Below, in pieces: positions 8,902 to 19,796 of a stretch of DNA of 56,218 nt. Origin of the DNA: Candidatus Nitrosotalea sp. TS. Lineage in GTDB: Archaea > Thermoproteota > Nitrososphaeria > Nitrososphaerales > Nitrosopumilaceae. Numbering within the stretch: the first letter of the stretch is position 1; every line of letters starts with the position of its first letter. The stretch is from assembly GCF_011319465.1 (NCBI RefSeq), contig NZ_RCMB01000001.1, positions 1 through 56,218 of the forward strand, given 5' to 3'. A program made the translations under genes and the position numbers. The notes beneath the pieces were generated by a model. It searched no databases, was not told the origin of the DNA, and saw nothing but the letters and a program-made list of their open reading frames with translations.

Positions 8902-9177
8902 ATGATTTATCGAAGTAAGGCAGAAATTATTTCTGCCATCCTGCAAACAACAGACTCTGGTGCAAGCATAACTAGGATCATGTATGGCTCATATCTGTCT
9001 TACACCCTTACCAAAAAGTACGTTAATTTTCTAATGGAAAACAACATGGTGGTATACGAGGAAAAAATACATCGCTACAAAACAACTGAAGAAGGAAAGA
9101 AATTCACGCGCATGTATGGAGAAATTAGTAAAATGTTTAATTCAAAATTAAATAAACCACCGGAATTTTCAAAATAG
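8902..9177 (+). CDS. Small winged-helix protein, paralogue of the gene at 7402
   Basis: 91 residues with the same plan as the 7402 protein: YRSKAEIISAILQTTDSGAS, TRIMYGSYLSYTLTKKYVNF, wing YEEKIHRYKTTEEGKKFTRMY. Same length and motif order mark a duplication or two members of one regulator family, separated by the receiver gene on the other strand. Targets unknown. Confidence 0.87.
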   Translation: MIYRSKAEIISAILQTTDSGASITRIMYGSYLSYTLTKKYVNFLMENNMVVYEEKIHRYKTTEEGKKFTRMYGEISKMFNSKLNKPPEFSK

Positions 9178-9193
9178 ATATTGGAAGAATGCA

Positions 9194-9553
9194 CTAGTAC
9201 AAGTTCCACATATTTTGTATTTCTATGGCCTTGGGTTCCAGCGGCCTTTCATTATGAATGCCAGTGGAGGTTACATGGCGTTCAGTATTACCACCTGCTT
9301 TTATTGTGTTTTCCCAGTGGACAGGAGCTAGATTTGAAATGTCGACTGTTTCTCCGTCAGATAATAGCCGTATTGGATCAATCACCCATCCATATTCTGA
9401 ATCTGTCCTTCCATAATGACCACGAAAGATCCAGGCTCCAAATCTATCTTTTCGCCAAAAAACTGGGTCATTTCCGGCAAAAATCTCTCCTTTTGACCAT
9501 ATCATCCATATCATATCCTCTGAATATCGCATTATCTTATGGTCTTTGGTCAC
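9194..9553 (-). CDS. HNH-endonuclease-like orphan protein with altered first histidine
   Basis: 119 residues. IWSKGEIFAGNDPVFWRKD, FGAWIFRGHYG, DSEYGWVIDPI and SNLAPVHWEN follow the order of a compact HNH-like family in which YGWEIDHI and NLQPLHWxNN are typical. Here the histidine of ID-H-I is proline, so metal-dependent cleavage may be lost; the second region keeps HWEN. GTG at 9553 is chosen because a TTTAAA box lies 25 nt upstream (leaderless spacing). Function unknown; assignment rests on motif resemblance only. Confidence 0.7.
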   Translation of the reverse strand: MTKDHKIMRYSEDMIWMIWSKGEIFAGNDPVFWRKDRFGAWIFRGHYGRTDSEYGWVIDPIRLLSDGETVDISNLAPVHWENTIKAGGNTERHVTSTGIHNERPLEPKAIEIQNMWNLY

Positions 9554-9577
9554 ATCTTTTTACACTGCGTTAATTTA

Positions 9578-9583
9578 TTTAAA
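9578..9583 (-). promoter_or_regulatory. TATA box of the HNH-like gene
   Basis: TTTAAA read on the minus strand, 25 nt before the GTG at 9553. The spacing matches leaderless archaeal transcripts and decides the start codon of that gene. Confidence 0.6.
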
Positions 9584-9718
9584 GTGCCATGCAAGAATCT
9601 TCTAGGTTTTCGATCCTTAAAAACAAGAATTCATAATTAATTCATGTTTGCATTCACATTACCAATTAAAAATTCAATGATTTATCTTGCAACACATGTG
9701 ATTTTCAATCGGAAAAAT

Positions 9719-10036
9719 TTACTGCAGGTTTTTTCCTTGTCTTAATAGTTTAACATTGTACAATACAATTAATGCTATAATTGATAAGACAAGCACTGCC
9801 TGTGTAAATGGAAATTCTGGAATGCTGGATGCATGATAACCCTCCAGTCAACGCGGCAGTCAGGTTATCTGCTATTGGAGTTCCCAGTCCGGTAACAGGA
9901 TCCCAGCCAGGCCTGCCAGATATCCAGAGTTTCCCACAGTTGATATGATTCTTGTATGCGGTATTGGAATATTGATTACCTTTTACAGAGTTGTTAGAAA
10001 CTGATTTAAAAAATGGGAAAAAGGGTTTTGGATAAT
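9719..10036 (-). pseudogene. C-terminal remnant of a sedolisin-type (S53) protease with PEFP anchor
   Basis: Three frames must be joined: IISTVGNSGYLAG, then GWDPVTGLGTPIADNLTAA (the hallmark end of S53 peptidases), then SSIPEFPFTQAVLVLS, a membrane segment IIALIVLYNV and basic tail KLLRQGKNLQ ending at 9719. One-base shifts near 9916 and 9845 separate them. The catalytic domain is absent because the stop of the next gene lies directly upstream, so this is a true truncation in addition to the indels. A short dead fragment rather than a gene. Confidence 0.6.
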
Positions 10037-10039
10037 GGC

Positions 10040-10546
10040 TTAGTTTATCCATTTTATGCAATATGCTGCATGACCTGGTACTAGAGTGTTCCATGTTACG
10101 TTCTGTGTTGTCTGAGGTGCAAGGTTGCCCGGATGGCTCTCAGTTTCAGTCAGTGTAATGTCTTGGTTTGGAGCCGCACCGCTCACACATGTGCCCAGTT
10201 GATATCCTGGAGCGCTTGTATCGTACCATGTGTCTCCGGCAAGTGTATTGTTCTGAGAACTCTGGCTTGGTGTGTGAATGGTAAATGTCACGGTATACGA
10301 CCTATCATTTTTCAGTTGGAAGGATACTTCTGGATTTGCCATTGGATTGTATGTCCTGTACCCTACTGTTATTTTCATGGCCGTGATAGTACCATCATAT
10401 CTATTGTTGCATGTTGATGGCGCCTGTCCCATTGCAAACGCTTCGTTTGCCGATATGCCAAGTGATACCACAAGGATCATCGCAAAACCTAGCATGAGTA
10501 GGTTTTTGCCACGATGAGTATGGCTTTTTGTTCTATACAAGTCCAC
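10040..10546 (-). CDS. Exported protein of unknown function
   Basis: 168 residues with a signal peptide (LLMLGFAMILVVSLGISA-NEAFA) and a mature domain of beta character containing three cysteines (STCNNRY, GTCVSG, AYCIKW) and segments ITVGYRTYNPMANPEVSFQL and YTVTFTIHTP. The stop is followed at once by the sedolisin remnant. No family recognised; probably a secreted or surface beta-sandwich. Confidence 0.75.
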   Translation of the reverse strand: MDLYRTKSHTHRGKNLLMLGFAMILVVSLGISANEAFAMGQAPSTCNNRYDGTITAMKITVGYRTYNPMANPEVSFQLKNDRSYTVTFTIHTPSQSSQNNTLAGDTWYDTSAPGYQLGTCVSGAAPNQDITLTETESHPGNLAPQTTQNVTWNTLVPGHAAYCIKWIN

Positions 10547-10649
10547 TCAGATTATTTCATGGTCCTAATGGTCTATCTTGGTATGGGCTGAATCTTCTGT
10601 AGTTTGTGTAGTTTGGTCAGAGTCTAAAAGTAGGTCCAGTGATCTCCAT

Positions 10650-11719
10650 TTAATCAAGGCAGATAGGATTGTTGAGGCATTGTCTGATTGTATTGACAAG
10701 TTTTGCGTTATCTAGTTTAGCACCTGTAAGGTCAGCACCTTTTAGGTCAGCCCCAGTAAGATCTGCATTGCTAAGGTCAATTCCTGACAAGTCAGACCCT
10801 TCAAGTTTTGCCTGCACAAGCTTTGACCATGTCAACTTTGAGTCTACAAGATTTGCGTCGGAAATATTGGCTCCGGTAAGGTCAGCAAATGAAAGATTCA
10901 CATCTGGGAGATCAGTGGATGTTAGATTTGCACCTACCAGATTAGCGTTGAAAAAGTTTGCACCTGCCAGTTCCGAGTTTGACAGATCAGTTCCCTTTAG
11001 ATTTGCGGCAACAAAGCTCGTACCATAGAACCTGCCGCCAGTTAGTTTTGCGTCGACAATATATGCTCGGCTTAGATCAGCGCCAGAAAGATCCGCACCA
11101 CTGAGATTGGTGCCACTTAGTTTTACGTCAACTAGACTCTCAAAAGCCAGGTTGACTCCTGGCAGGTTTGCATTATTAAGATTGGCCCCTGCAAATTTAG
11201 CATCTGTTAGGACTGCACCATCAAGATTTGCATTCATGAAATTAGCTCCATAAAACTTGGCTCCCTGAAGATTTGCACCTTCTAGGTTTGCGTCATAGAG
11301 ATTAGCCCCTGAGAGGTCAGCACCACTGAGATCAGATTTTGAAAGGTCTACTCCCTTGAGTATTGAACCTGAAAGATCCGCACCACTAAGGTTTACTTCA
11401 GATAAGACACTTCCAGAGAGATCACACCCACTCCAATTTATCCCAGCTGTAGGCACATTCAAGCAATTCTGATTAGTATGGGTCGAAGATTGTGAGATGT
11501 GGTTTTGCGTTGATAGAACTAGCATTCCGTTATTCACAAGTTGTTGTAAAACTTTCAGAAAATCACTATCACTTATCTGACCGTTTACCCACAACTTGGC
11601 ATTTTTCTTTACCGAATCAGGCAGGATTGCGTTTTGTGAAGAATATGCATAGGATGATTGGGTGAAGACGGACACTGCTAGCAAAATTACCAGTATAAGA
11701 GAGAATTTCATTATGTTTT

Positions 11720-11723
<4 letters not shown>
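10650..11723 (-). CDS. Exported pentapeptide-repeat protein
   Basis: Signal peptide MKNIMKFSLILVILLAVSVF, then a thaumarchaeal W-NGQISDSDFLKVLQQLV module (residues about 30-65), then roughly 50 pentapeptide units A(D/N)LxG-type from about residue 95 to the end, e.g. LSGADLSGANLYDANLEGAN. Such repeats fold as a square right-handed beta-helix. Secretion is unusual, since many known members are cytosolic. ATG at 11723 is preferred over 11735 because it gives a clean signal peptide and avoids overlap with the neighbour. Function unknown; a surface or extracellular structural role is an inference. Confidence 0.88.
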
Positions 11724-15028
<3,305 letters not shown>

Positions 15029-15253
15029 GACCACGGTTCTTCCCAAGATACGGCGCATATGAAATAACTCGAGATTCTCATAGTGTTGATTTTCCAACAC
15101 GTGAAACTCTCTCGTAGAGATATGAATACTTTCAATTATGAATCGAATACCTCTGCCAATAATTTAAAAGAGTTGCGTAGGAATCTTCTGTAACTCTTTT
15201 CCATCGAGGTATTTTTTGTTTTTGTGATATTTTTCATATAGGATATTGTATGA

Positions 15254-15808
15254 TCTAGAGGTCTGACAAAAAAACAGTACTATACAAGATTGAGACAGCT
15301 GGTAGACCTGAACCTGGTGGAAAAAATTGAATATACAACAGGAAGAAAAACTCATAGTGAATCGGTTTACACTACGACCCTTTTTGGAAATCTGATATAT
15401 GGAAGATGCATACTTGATGTGCAAGAGATGGTTTCCAACATGAGAAATCCAAAGGCTGCAGAGATATTGCACCGGAGCGCAAGGTTCAGTCCAGAAGAGA
15501 TTGTTCGATTTATGTCAAGATGCATGCAATGATACATGCAGTGATACCATCAGATGGAATTAACAGCTTGCATGTCATGCATGTAACAAGGTCTACAAGC
15601 AGTTATGAGATACACAAAGTCTTGAATGTAAAATACGACAGAGTGGAGAGCATTTAGAAATTGTTAGAGAGAACGGAGAAGAGTATTACAAGGTATCACA
15701 AAAGAAAGGGTGTTGAATGAAATTTATGATTCTATTACAACAGACTCGATGAAAAACTACAGAGGATTGAGATCTAAAATAATAATCAAAACAGCAAAAA
15801 GATCATAG
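15254..15808 (+). pseudogene. Decayed winged-helix regulator
   Basis: No valid start: the frame opens after a stop with GLTKKQYYTRLRQLVDLNLV, the end of a winged-helix domain of a common thaumarchaeal regulator family, then VYTTTLFGNLIYGRCILDVQ and RNPKAAEILHRSARFSPEEI to a stop at 15532. Beyond it, broken frames continue with related-looking pieces (GINSLHVMHVTRSTSSYEIH, EIVRENGEEYYKVSQKKG, VLNEIYDSITTDSMKNYRGL) to 15808. Multiple stops and shifts suggest real decay next to the integrated element rather than one read error. Confidence 0.55.
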
Positions 15809-16139
15809 TCTAAAAACTATATGGTTTTCAAGTAACAGAAAACTAGAGAGAAAGTAAGATGCTGCGCAAGCTACAGAAAGAAAAAAGAAAAGAAAAAAGA
15901 AAATACGTATAATATGGCGGTAACGTGGTTTTTAGTCAAAAACAAGGAAATTTTTACGCATGGGTTATTCGTGGATATCTGATTTCCTTACCTACTTTTG
16001 CCAGTTTCATTGTGTAGTCGTTCTCAAAGCTTTGTGTAGTAACAACATAAACCAAGAAAATCATATGATTTTAGCAGCAAAAAACCATATGATTTTACAA
16101 GACCATTTTTAATTTCTTGTGATTGCATCATAATACATC
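15809..16139 (+). promoter_or_regulatory. Gene-free stretch with twin repeat and promoter of the AbrB-type gene
   Basis: The first 250 nt show no coding frame. CATATGATTTTA occurs at 16062-16073 and 16086-16097 (24-nt period), directly before TTTTTAATTT (about 16106-16115) and TGTGATT, 25-34 nt before the ATG at 16140. The repeat pair is a likely operator. The TTTTTAATTT box recurs in other promoters of the element. Confidence 0.55.
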
Positions 16140-16439
16140 ATGACACAGAAAATTTATGAAAGACATGCAATGCGACTGGGTCATCAAACCAGATATTCAC
16201 TTATGGTTACAATACCAAAAAAGATCTGCAAAGCTTTACAGATAGAAAAAAATACGAGACTCTACTTCAAGCTTGAAGGCTGCAAGTTTGTCGTATCAAG
16301 AGACATCAAGTCTCTTGAGGATGCCATGTGTAATGATAATAATACTGTTGAAACAATTGAATCCACAAAAAAAGAAAATGGAAGCAAAGAAAAAGAGATC
16401 ATTGTGGACGGAATATCCCTTGCTGACCTTCAGTACTAG
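16140..16439 (+). CDS. AbrB/SpoVT-like DNA-binding protein
   Basis: 99 residues. RYSLMVTIPKKICKALQIEK and TRLYFKLEGCKFVVSRD form the swapped-hairpin AbrB-type domain; the C-terminal third is charged and probably flexible (TKKENGSKEKEIIVDG). It converges with the actin-like gene, overlapping its 3' end by 41 nt, so both reading frames are constrained there. Likely a transcription or partition regulator of the element; antitoxin is an alternative but no toxin is adjacent. Confidence 0.82.
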   Translation: MTQKIYERHAMRLGHQTRYSLMVTIPKKICKALQIEKNTRLYFKLEGCKFVVSRDIKSLEDAMCNDNNTVETIESTKKENGSKEKEIIVDGISLADLQY

Positions 16440-17271
16440 ATGATGGCGACGATATCAGCTGACCAAGCTTGTAGAGCCCTGCCGCATTTGAAAATACTGG
16501 GTCCTTTGCTATTCTTAGCCTGTCTGGTACCTTTTGTTGCAGAGACTCGTACAATCCTGCAATGAGCGCGCCTCCGCCTGATACATAGATCTCGTACTGC
16601 CTGTCCAGTCTTGTCTTAAAGACTGCAAGCCTGTTTGCAAGAATTGCAGCCAGTGCATCAATCCTCTTCTTGTCTATCTTATTTTTCTCGTGCTCGATGT
16701 AATCTAGCTCGCCATCATACAGATAGTCGCAGGCCTGTGGAATCGACACTCCGGCAACTGGTTTTAGGTCCTCAAAGAGCACAAGCTCTGTTGTTCCCTG
16801 TCCGATTGATAGTACAATGCCAGTCCTTGCATCCTCGGAAAGTAAGGTGCCTATTGATTGAGGTATCACAAGTACTTTTCGCGGCTTTAAGCTTCGCTCT
16901 ATGATCTTCTCAAGATGGCCTTTCTGCAATGATGCGCCATATGGTAGTCCCATTACAATCAAGAGCGAGCCAAGTTCTCTCTCGCATCCAAGCTCCCTTA
17001 CTGCTTGTTTTATTACAGCTACAAAGGCCTTCTCCTGTACCATCCTGCCTTCAAGTACTGCCCGCACCAGAACCGCATCAGGATATATTGCCATCTTTGC
17101 TGCTTCATACCCTACTGATTCAGCCGTTCGTTCCTTGCTACTCTCCCAGCTGTTCAGCCTCCTGATTCCGCATATGGAAGGAAATGATGCCCGCATGTGT
17201 GCAGAGACACACTTTACAAATCCTGTTCCAGCGTCTATTGCAATTACTCCATTGTTGGTTTCATATACCAT
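16399..17271 (-). CDS. ParM/StbA-like actin-family ATPase
   Basis: 290 residues with actin-fold motifs in order: phosphate-1 VIAIDAGTGFVKCV at the N-terminus, phosphate-2 GIVLSIGQGTTELVLFE near residue 150, adenosine motif EIYVSGGGALIAGLYESL near 230. Size and motifs resemble plasmid segregation actins and archaeal Ta0583-like proteins, not crenactin or MreB. It has its own TATA box (17294-17304) and an inverted repeat over the start codon. Filament-based DNA segregation is inferred from family and the plasmid-like context. Confidence 0.85.
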   Translation of the reverse strand: MVYETNNGVIAIDAGTGFVKCVSAHMRASFPSICGIRRLNSWESSKERTAESVGYEAAKMAIYPDAVLVRAVLEGRMVQEKAFVAVIKQAVRELGCERELGSLLIVMGLPYGASLQKGHLEKIIERSLKPRKVLVIPQSIGTLLSEDARTGIVLSIGQGTTELVLFEDLKPVAGVSIPQACDYLYDGELDYIEHEKNKIDKKRIDALAAILANRLAVFKTRLDRQYEIYVSGGGALIAGLYESLQQKVPDRLRIAKDPVFSNAAGLYKLGQLISSPSSSTEGQQGIFRPQ

Positions 17272-17304
17272 TGTATCTCAATGCAATGGTATCAAAATTA
17301 AAAA
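17265..17304 (-). promoter_or_regulatory. Promoter/operator of the actin-like gene
   Basis: TTTTTTAATTTT on the minus strand at about 17293-17304, 23-33 nt before the ATG at 17271. Inverted repeat ATACCATTG (17265-17273) / CAATGGTAT (17284-17292), perfect 9-nt arms with a 10-nt spacer, covers the start codon and predicted transcription start. Suits repression by an element-encoded DNA-binding protein. Confidence 0.65.
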
Positions 17305-17305
17305 A

Positions 17306-18088
17306 TCAGTCTTGATTGTCAAGCTCGTCCTCGTTGTATCCGTCAGCATTGTTCATCTCATTTTTGCCATAGGTTTGGGGATCGTCAAGCATGTTCTCGC
17401 GGTATGCATCAGGGTCATCAAGCATGTTTTCCATCCGTGCATCATAATCGTATCCGTGTCTTTTACCATACCTGACAAGATCTCTTCTGTAGCGCCATGT
17501 TGCCCGGCTGCCATACCTTTTCTGTAAAAACTGTTTCCTCTTTTTCTTCTTCTCCCTTTCCATCGTTGCTCGAAGCTTTACAAAGTCAGTGTATGATACC
17601 GCAACAAGGTTCATTTGGAATAAGCGGTTCCAGACAAGCTTGTGCACGTGTTTTCTTTCATACCCTATCCTGTCCATGATAACATCATAGTAGGAAGGCC
17701 TGTTGCGCGTATTCCAGTATGCATCGCTTTCCTGTCTTGCAAGATCTTCCTTTTTCTTTGCAAGCTTCTTCTGGTAGAGCTTTTTCATGTCCTGATACCT
17801 TTGGAACTTTATCACACAGGCCTGCGGTTGTTTGCCCTCTACTGGCACAAAATCATCGTCTTTGTATATTGTACCATGCACATATTCGTCCATGTCATAA
17901 TCAAGCCCTATTACAAGCTCGGTCCCAGTTCCCCATCCGTACTTGTAGCACACCTTCTTTGGTATGATTACATATCTGCTTGTCCTGCCGCTCCTTTGTA
18001 TGGTTGTTGTAATTTTCTTGTCGTGTATAGAGTTTGGCTGCAGCTCGCTGCTCCATATACTGAGCAGAAAACATCTCGAGCCTTCCAT
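17306..18088 (-). CDS. AbrB-type DNA-binding protein with basic coiled coil and acidic repeat tail
   Basis: From ATG 18088 (260 residues): AbrB-like domain TTTIQRSGRTSRYVIIPKKV and GTGTELVIGLDYD at residues about 25-65; a Lys-rich helical region (KKLYQKKLAKKKEDLARQ); a basic segment KRYGSRATWRYRRDLVRYGK; then near-repeats ENMLDDPDAYR / ENMLDDPQTYGKNEMNNADG and DELDNQD. The start at 18088 is chosen because it directly follows the stop of the small gene at 18093; the longer 18148 frame would overlap it. Immediately precedes the actin-like gene, the place of a ParR-like adaptor in plasmid par loci; that role is inference. Confidence 0.75.
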   Translation of the reverse strand: MEGSRCFLLSIWSSELQPNSIHDKKITTTIQRSGRTSRYVIIPKKVCYKYGWGTGTELVIGLDYDMDEYVHGTIYKDDDFVPVEGKQPQACVIKFQRYQDMKKLYQKKLAKKKEDLARQESDAYWNTRNRPSYYDVIMDRIGYERKHVHKLVWNRLFQMNLVAVSYTDFVKLRATMEREKKKKRKQFLQKRYGSRATWRYRRDLVRYGKRHGYDYDARMENMLDDPDAYRENMLDDPQTYGKNEMNNADGYNEDELDNQD

Positions 18089-18092
18089 GTTA

Positions 18093-18251
18093 TCAGTAAA
18101 AGTAACGAAACCTTGCAAAGTTCTCAAGCCTTTTTGATATCTCGTCATTATGCGTCTCTACCTTTTGTTGTAGCTTTTTTGGAAAGGATATGATAAACGA
18201 GCTCTTGCGTGTACTCTTTTTTGTCTTCTTTATCTTCCTGATAAAATACAT
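18093..18251 (-). CDS. Small basic protein, first gene of the segregation-like operon
   Basis: 52 residues: MYFIRKIKKTKKSTRKSS, FIISFPKKLQQKVETHNDEI, SKRLENFARFRYFY. The FIISFPKKL-x-KVE pattern resembles a short ribbon-helix-helix entry (strand then helices). The stop TGA is followed after four bases by the ATG of the AbrB-type gene. A TTTTTAATTTC box lies about 30 nt upstream. Too short for certainty, but context supports it. Confidence 0.6.
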   Translation of the reverse strand: MYFIRKIKKTKKSTRKSSFIISFPKKLQQKVETHNDEISKRLENFARFRYFY

Positions 18252-18256
18252 TATAT

Positions 18257-18289
18257 CAATCTGGAAACAATCTGCCAGAAATTAAAAAG
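18257..18289 (-). promoter_or_regulatory. Promoter of the segregation-like operon with tandem repeat
   Basis: CAATCTG at 18257-18263 and 18268-18274 (plus-strand reading), a perfect 7-nt direct repeat with a 4-nt gap, sits between the ATG at 18251 and a minus-strand TTTTTAATTTCT box at 18278-18289. Position downstream of the TATA suggests an operator. Confidence 0.5.
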
Positions 18290-18394
18290 AGAAAAAGGAT
18301 CAGTTTTGTAATTTTATTGATCGATTCCTAACACACGTCTCGTTTTTGTTTGGTTTATCCCTACTTTTATATCCTACCAGAGTCATACTAGAGT

Positions 18395-18622
18395 ATGGAA
18401 AAAATATCCGTCTCCATCTCGCCCGAGCTGCATTCTGCGCTGATACGGGCCTCACTTGACAGCGGTACAAGCGTGTCACGTCAGATAGAGACATACCTCA
18501 AGGAGCATCCTGTAATAATGAGATACATCAACGAGATAAGGTCCGAGCCAGACGCAGGAGTCTATGCAGCAAATCCCAAGCGCCTCAAAGATTCTAAGAA
18601 GAGCCTAGCCGTTTCCTCATAG
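18395..18622 (+). CDS. Ribbon-helix-helix (CopG-like) protein
   Basis: 75 residues. KISVSISPELHSALIRASLD gives the beta-strand and first helix, GTSVSRQIETYLKEHP the second helix: a classic RHH fold. A TTTTATAT box at 18365-18372 lies 23-30 nt before the ATG (leaderless-type). It is divergent from the segregation-like operon, so it could regulate it; plasmid copy or partition repressors are often RHH proteins. 3' end overlaps the acetyltransferase gene by 29 nt. Confidence 0.87.
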   Translation: MEKISVSISPELHSALIRASLDSGTSVSRQIETYLKEHPVIMRYINEIRSEPDAGVYAANPKRLKDSKKSLAVSS

Positions 18623-19046
18623 GTGTCAGATCTTCCCAGGTAACGTCACGGTATGATTTGCCATAAATCTCGTATCCTCTTGTACCATAGTAGGAAACTA
18701 TATGATTCAAAGCTTCAAGGCGTATCTCGTTTTTTCCATAATGCGGAGCTATCAGCTTTTCAACAAGAATCACCAGGTCTCCTGCAGAGCCATGGTATGA
18801 ATGAATCTTGTTTCGCACCAGCATCTCAAGCATTACATGATCATCATGTATGGTAACATGGGCTACTGCAGCTATCTTTTCCTCAACCTCCCTTAGTACC
18901 ACAAGGGAGTTGGGTTCAAGGCTCCATTGATAGTAATATTCAAGTGTGTACCTGTCCATCTCTGGTACAAAAGACTTGAGAGATCTTTTGGTGTCAGTAT
19001 GTCTGATGTACCTAAATCCATGTGGAAGTTCAGGTTGCTCTGGCAT
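18594..19046 (-). CDS. GNAT-like acetyltransferase
   Basis: 150 residues. IAAVAHVTIHDDHVMLEMLV is the central beta-pair of a GNAT fold, SYHGSAGDLVILVEKLIAPHYG resembles the cofactor loop and helix, and IRLEALNHIVSYYGTRGYEIYGKS the terminal YxxxGF-like segment. The acetyl-CoA loop is not a perfect R/Q-x-x-G-x-G/A, so substrate and activity are uncertain. It lies in the element between the RHH and winged-helix genes. Confidence 0.65.
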   Translation of the reverse strand: MPEQPELPHGFRYIRHTDTKRSLKSFVPEMDRYTLEYYYQWSLEPNSLVVLREVEEKIAAVAHVTIHDDHVMLEMLVRNKIHSYHGSAGDLVILVEKLIAPHYGKNEIRLEALNHIVSYYGTRGYEIYGKSYRDVTWEDLTPMRKRLGSS

Positions 19047-19117
19047 GACCCACCCTCAAGATTGTATTACATAGTTTTGAATCTTCTGTCATGTTATACC
19101 ATTACCGTCATGCCAAT

Positions 19118-19729
19118 CTATTTTTTAATCCAGTATCGTTTCAGTGACAAGCTTACTCTGGAATATCTATGCAATACTGTAAACAACTGTTCCCTGCTGC
19201 AGAGACTTTGTATCTTCTCTGATGCATATGCGTCATAACTTTTTGCATAGTCAAACTTGTGGCGTATACAGACAGGTTTGGCATGATCTGCCCACATGGC
19301 AGCTATTACAAGCTCATCTTTCAGGTGTGCATCAACTGCGTTTGTGTAGATCTTTTTTATGTTTCCAAGTATTGCCCGTGTACTTTTGTCAATATGTAAC
19401 AGATCTATTATTCCTGTGAACATCGATATATATGGAGTCGAGCTTTGCAGTACGCTCTCAGGAAAACGGTATGCATTATAGACGATAAAGTCAATCCGCC
19501 TTGATTCTTGTTCCTCATAGTCTTTCATGCATTGTGCAATATAGTCACTACCCTTCTCGGTGGTCCTGTAGGTTCCGCGTTCTGTCTTTTCCAGCAGACC
19601 TTTTTCGACCAGGCGCCTGATTGCGGTTCCTGTTGCCCCTTCCTTCCACCCAAGACTGCGCGATATCATGTCCTGTTTTCTTCCATCGTGGCACTCGATT
19701 AGGATCTGTACAGTCTTGTCCACAAGCAT
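19118..19729 (-). CDS. Winged-helix regulator with C-terminal sensor region
   Basis: 203 residues. N-terminal winged helix: DGRKQDMISRSLGWKEGATG, TAIRRLVEKGLLEKTERGTY, RTTEKG. The rest is helical with VYNAYRFPESVLQSSTPYIS and KKIYTNAVDAHLKDEL, no known ligand domain. Its start lies 6 nt from a 16-bp palindrome and about 27 nt from a TATA shared with the divergent zinc-finger gene, suggesting autoregulation and control of that neighbour. Confidence 0.8.
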   Translation of the reverse strand: MLVDKTVQILIECHDGRKQDMISRSLGWKEGATGTAIRRLVEKGLLEKTERGTYRTTEKGSDYIAQCMKDYEEQESRRIDFIVYNAYRFPESVLQSSTPYISMFTGIIDLLHIDKSTRAILGNIKKIYTNAVDAHLKDELVIAAMWADHAKPVCIRHKFDYAKSYDAYASEKIQSLCSREQLFTVLHRYSRVSLSLKRYWIKK

Positions 19730-19734
19730 ATTAC

Positions 19735-19778
19735 AATATACATGTATATTAAGTCTTATATAGAATATACATGTATAT
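19735..19778. promoter_or_regulatory. Bidirectional promoter with twin palindromic operators
   Basis: Perfect palindrome AATATACATGTATATT at 19735-19750 and a second copy ATATACATGTATAT at 19765-19778, centres 29 bp apart, enclosing TCTTATATAG (19754-19763). The enclosed TATA-like sequence can serve the minus-strand gene starting at 19729 and the plus-strand gene at 19797. Confidence 0.7.
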
Positions 19779-19796
19779 CATATTAAGGTGTAAGAG

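Noticed and set aside
10680-11450. Regular short-period repetition resembling a repeat array
   Set aside because: The period is 15 nt and keeps frame with A(D/N)LxG pentapeptides; no spacer-repeat alternation, so not CRISPR.
16635-18193. Long plus-strand frames over the actin-like and AbrB-type genes
   Set aside because: They are antisense to genes with clear motifs and lack any domain pattern or promoter.
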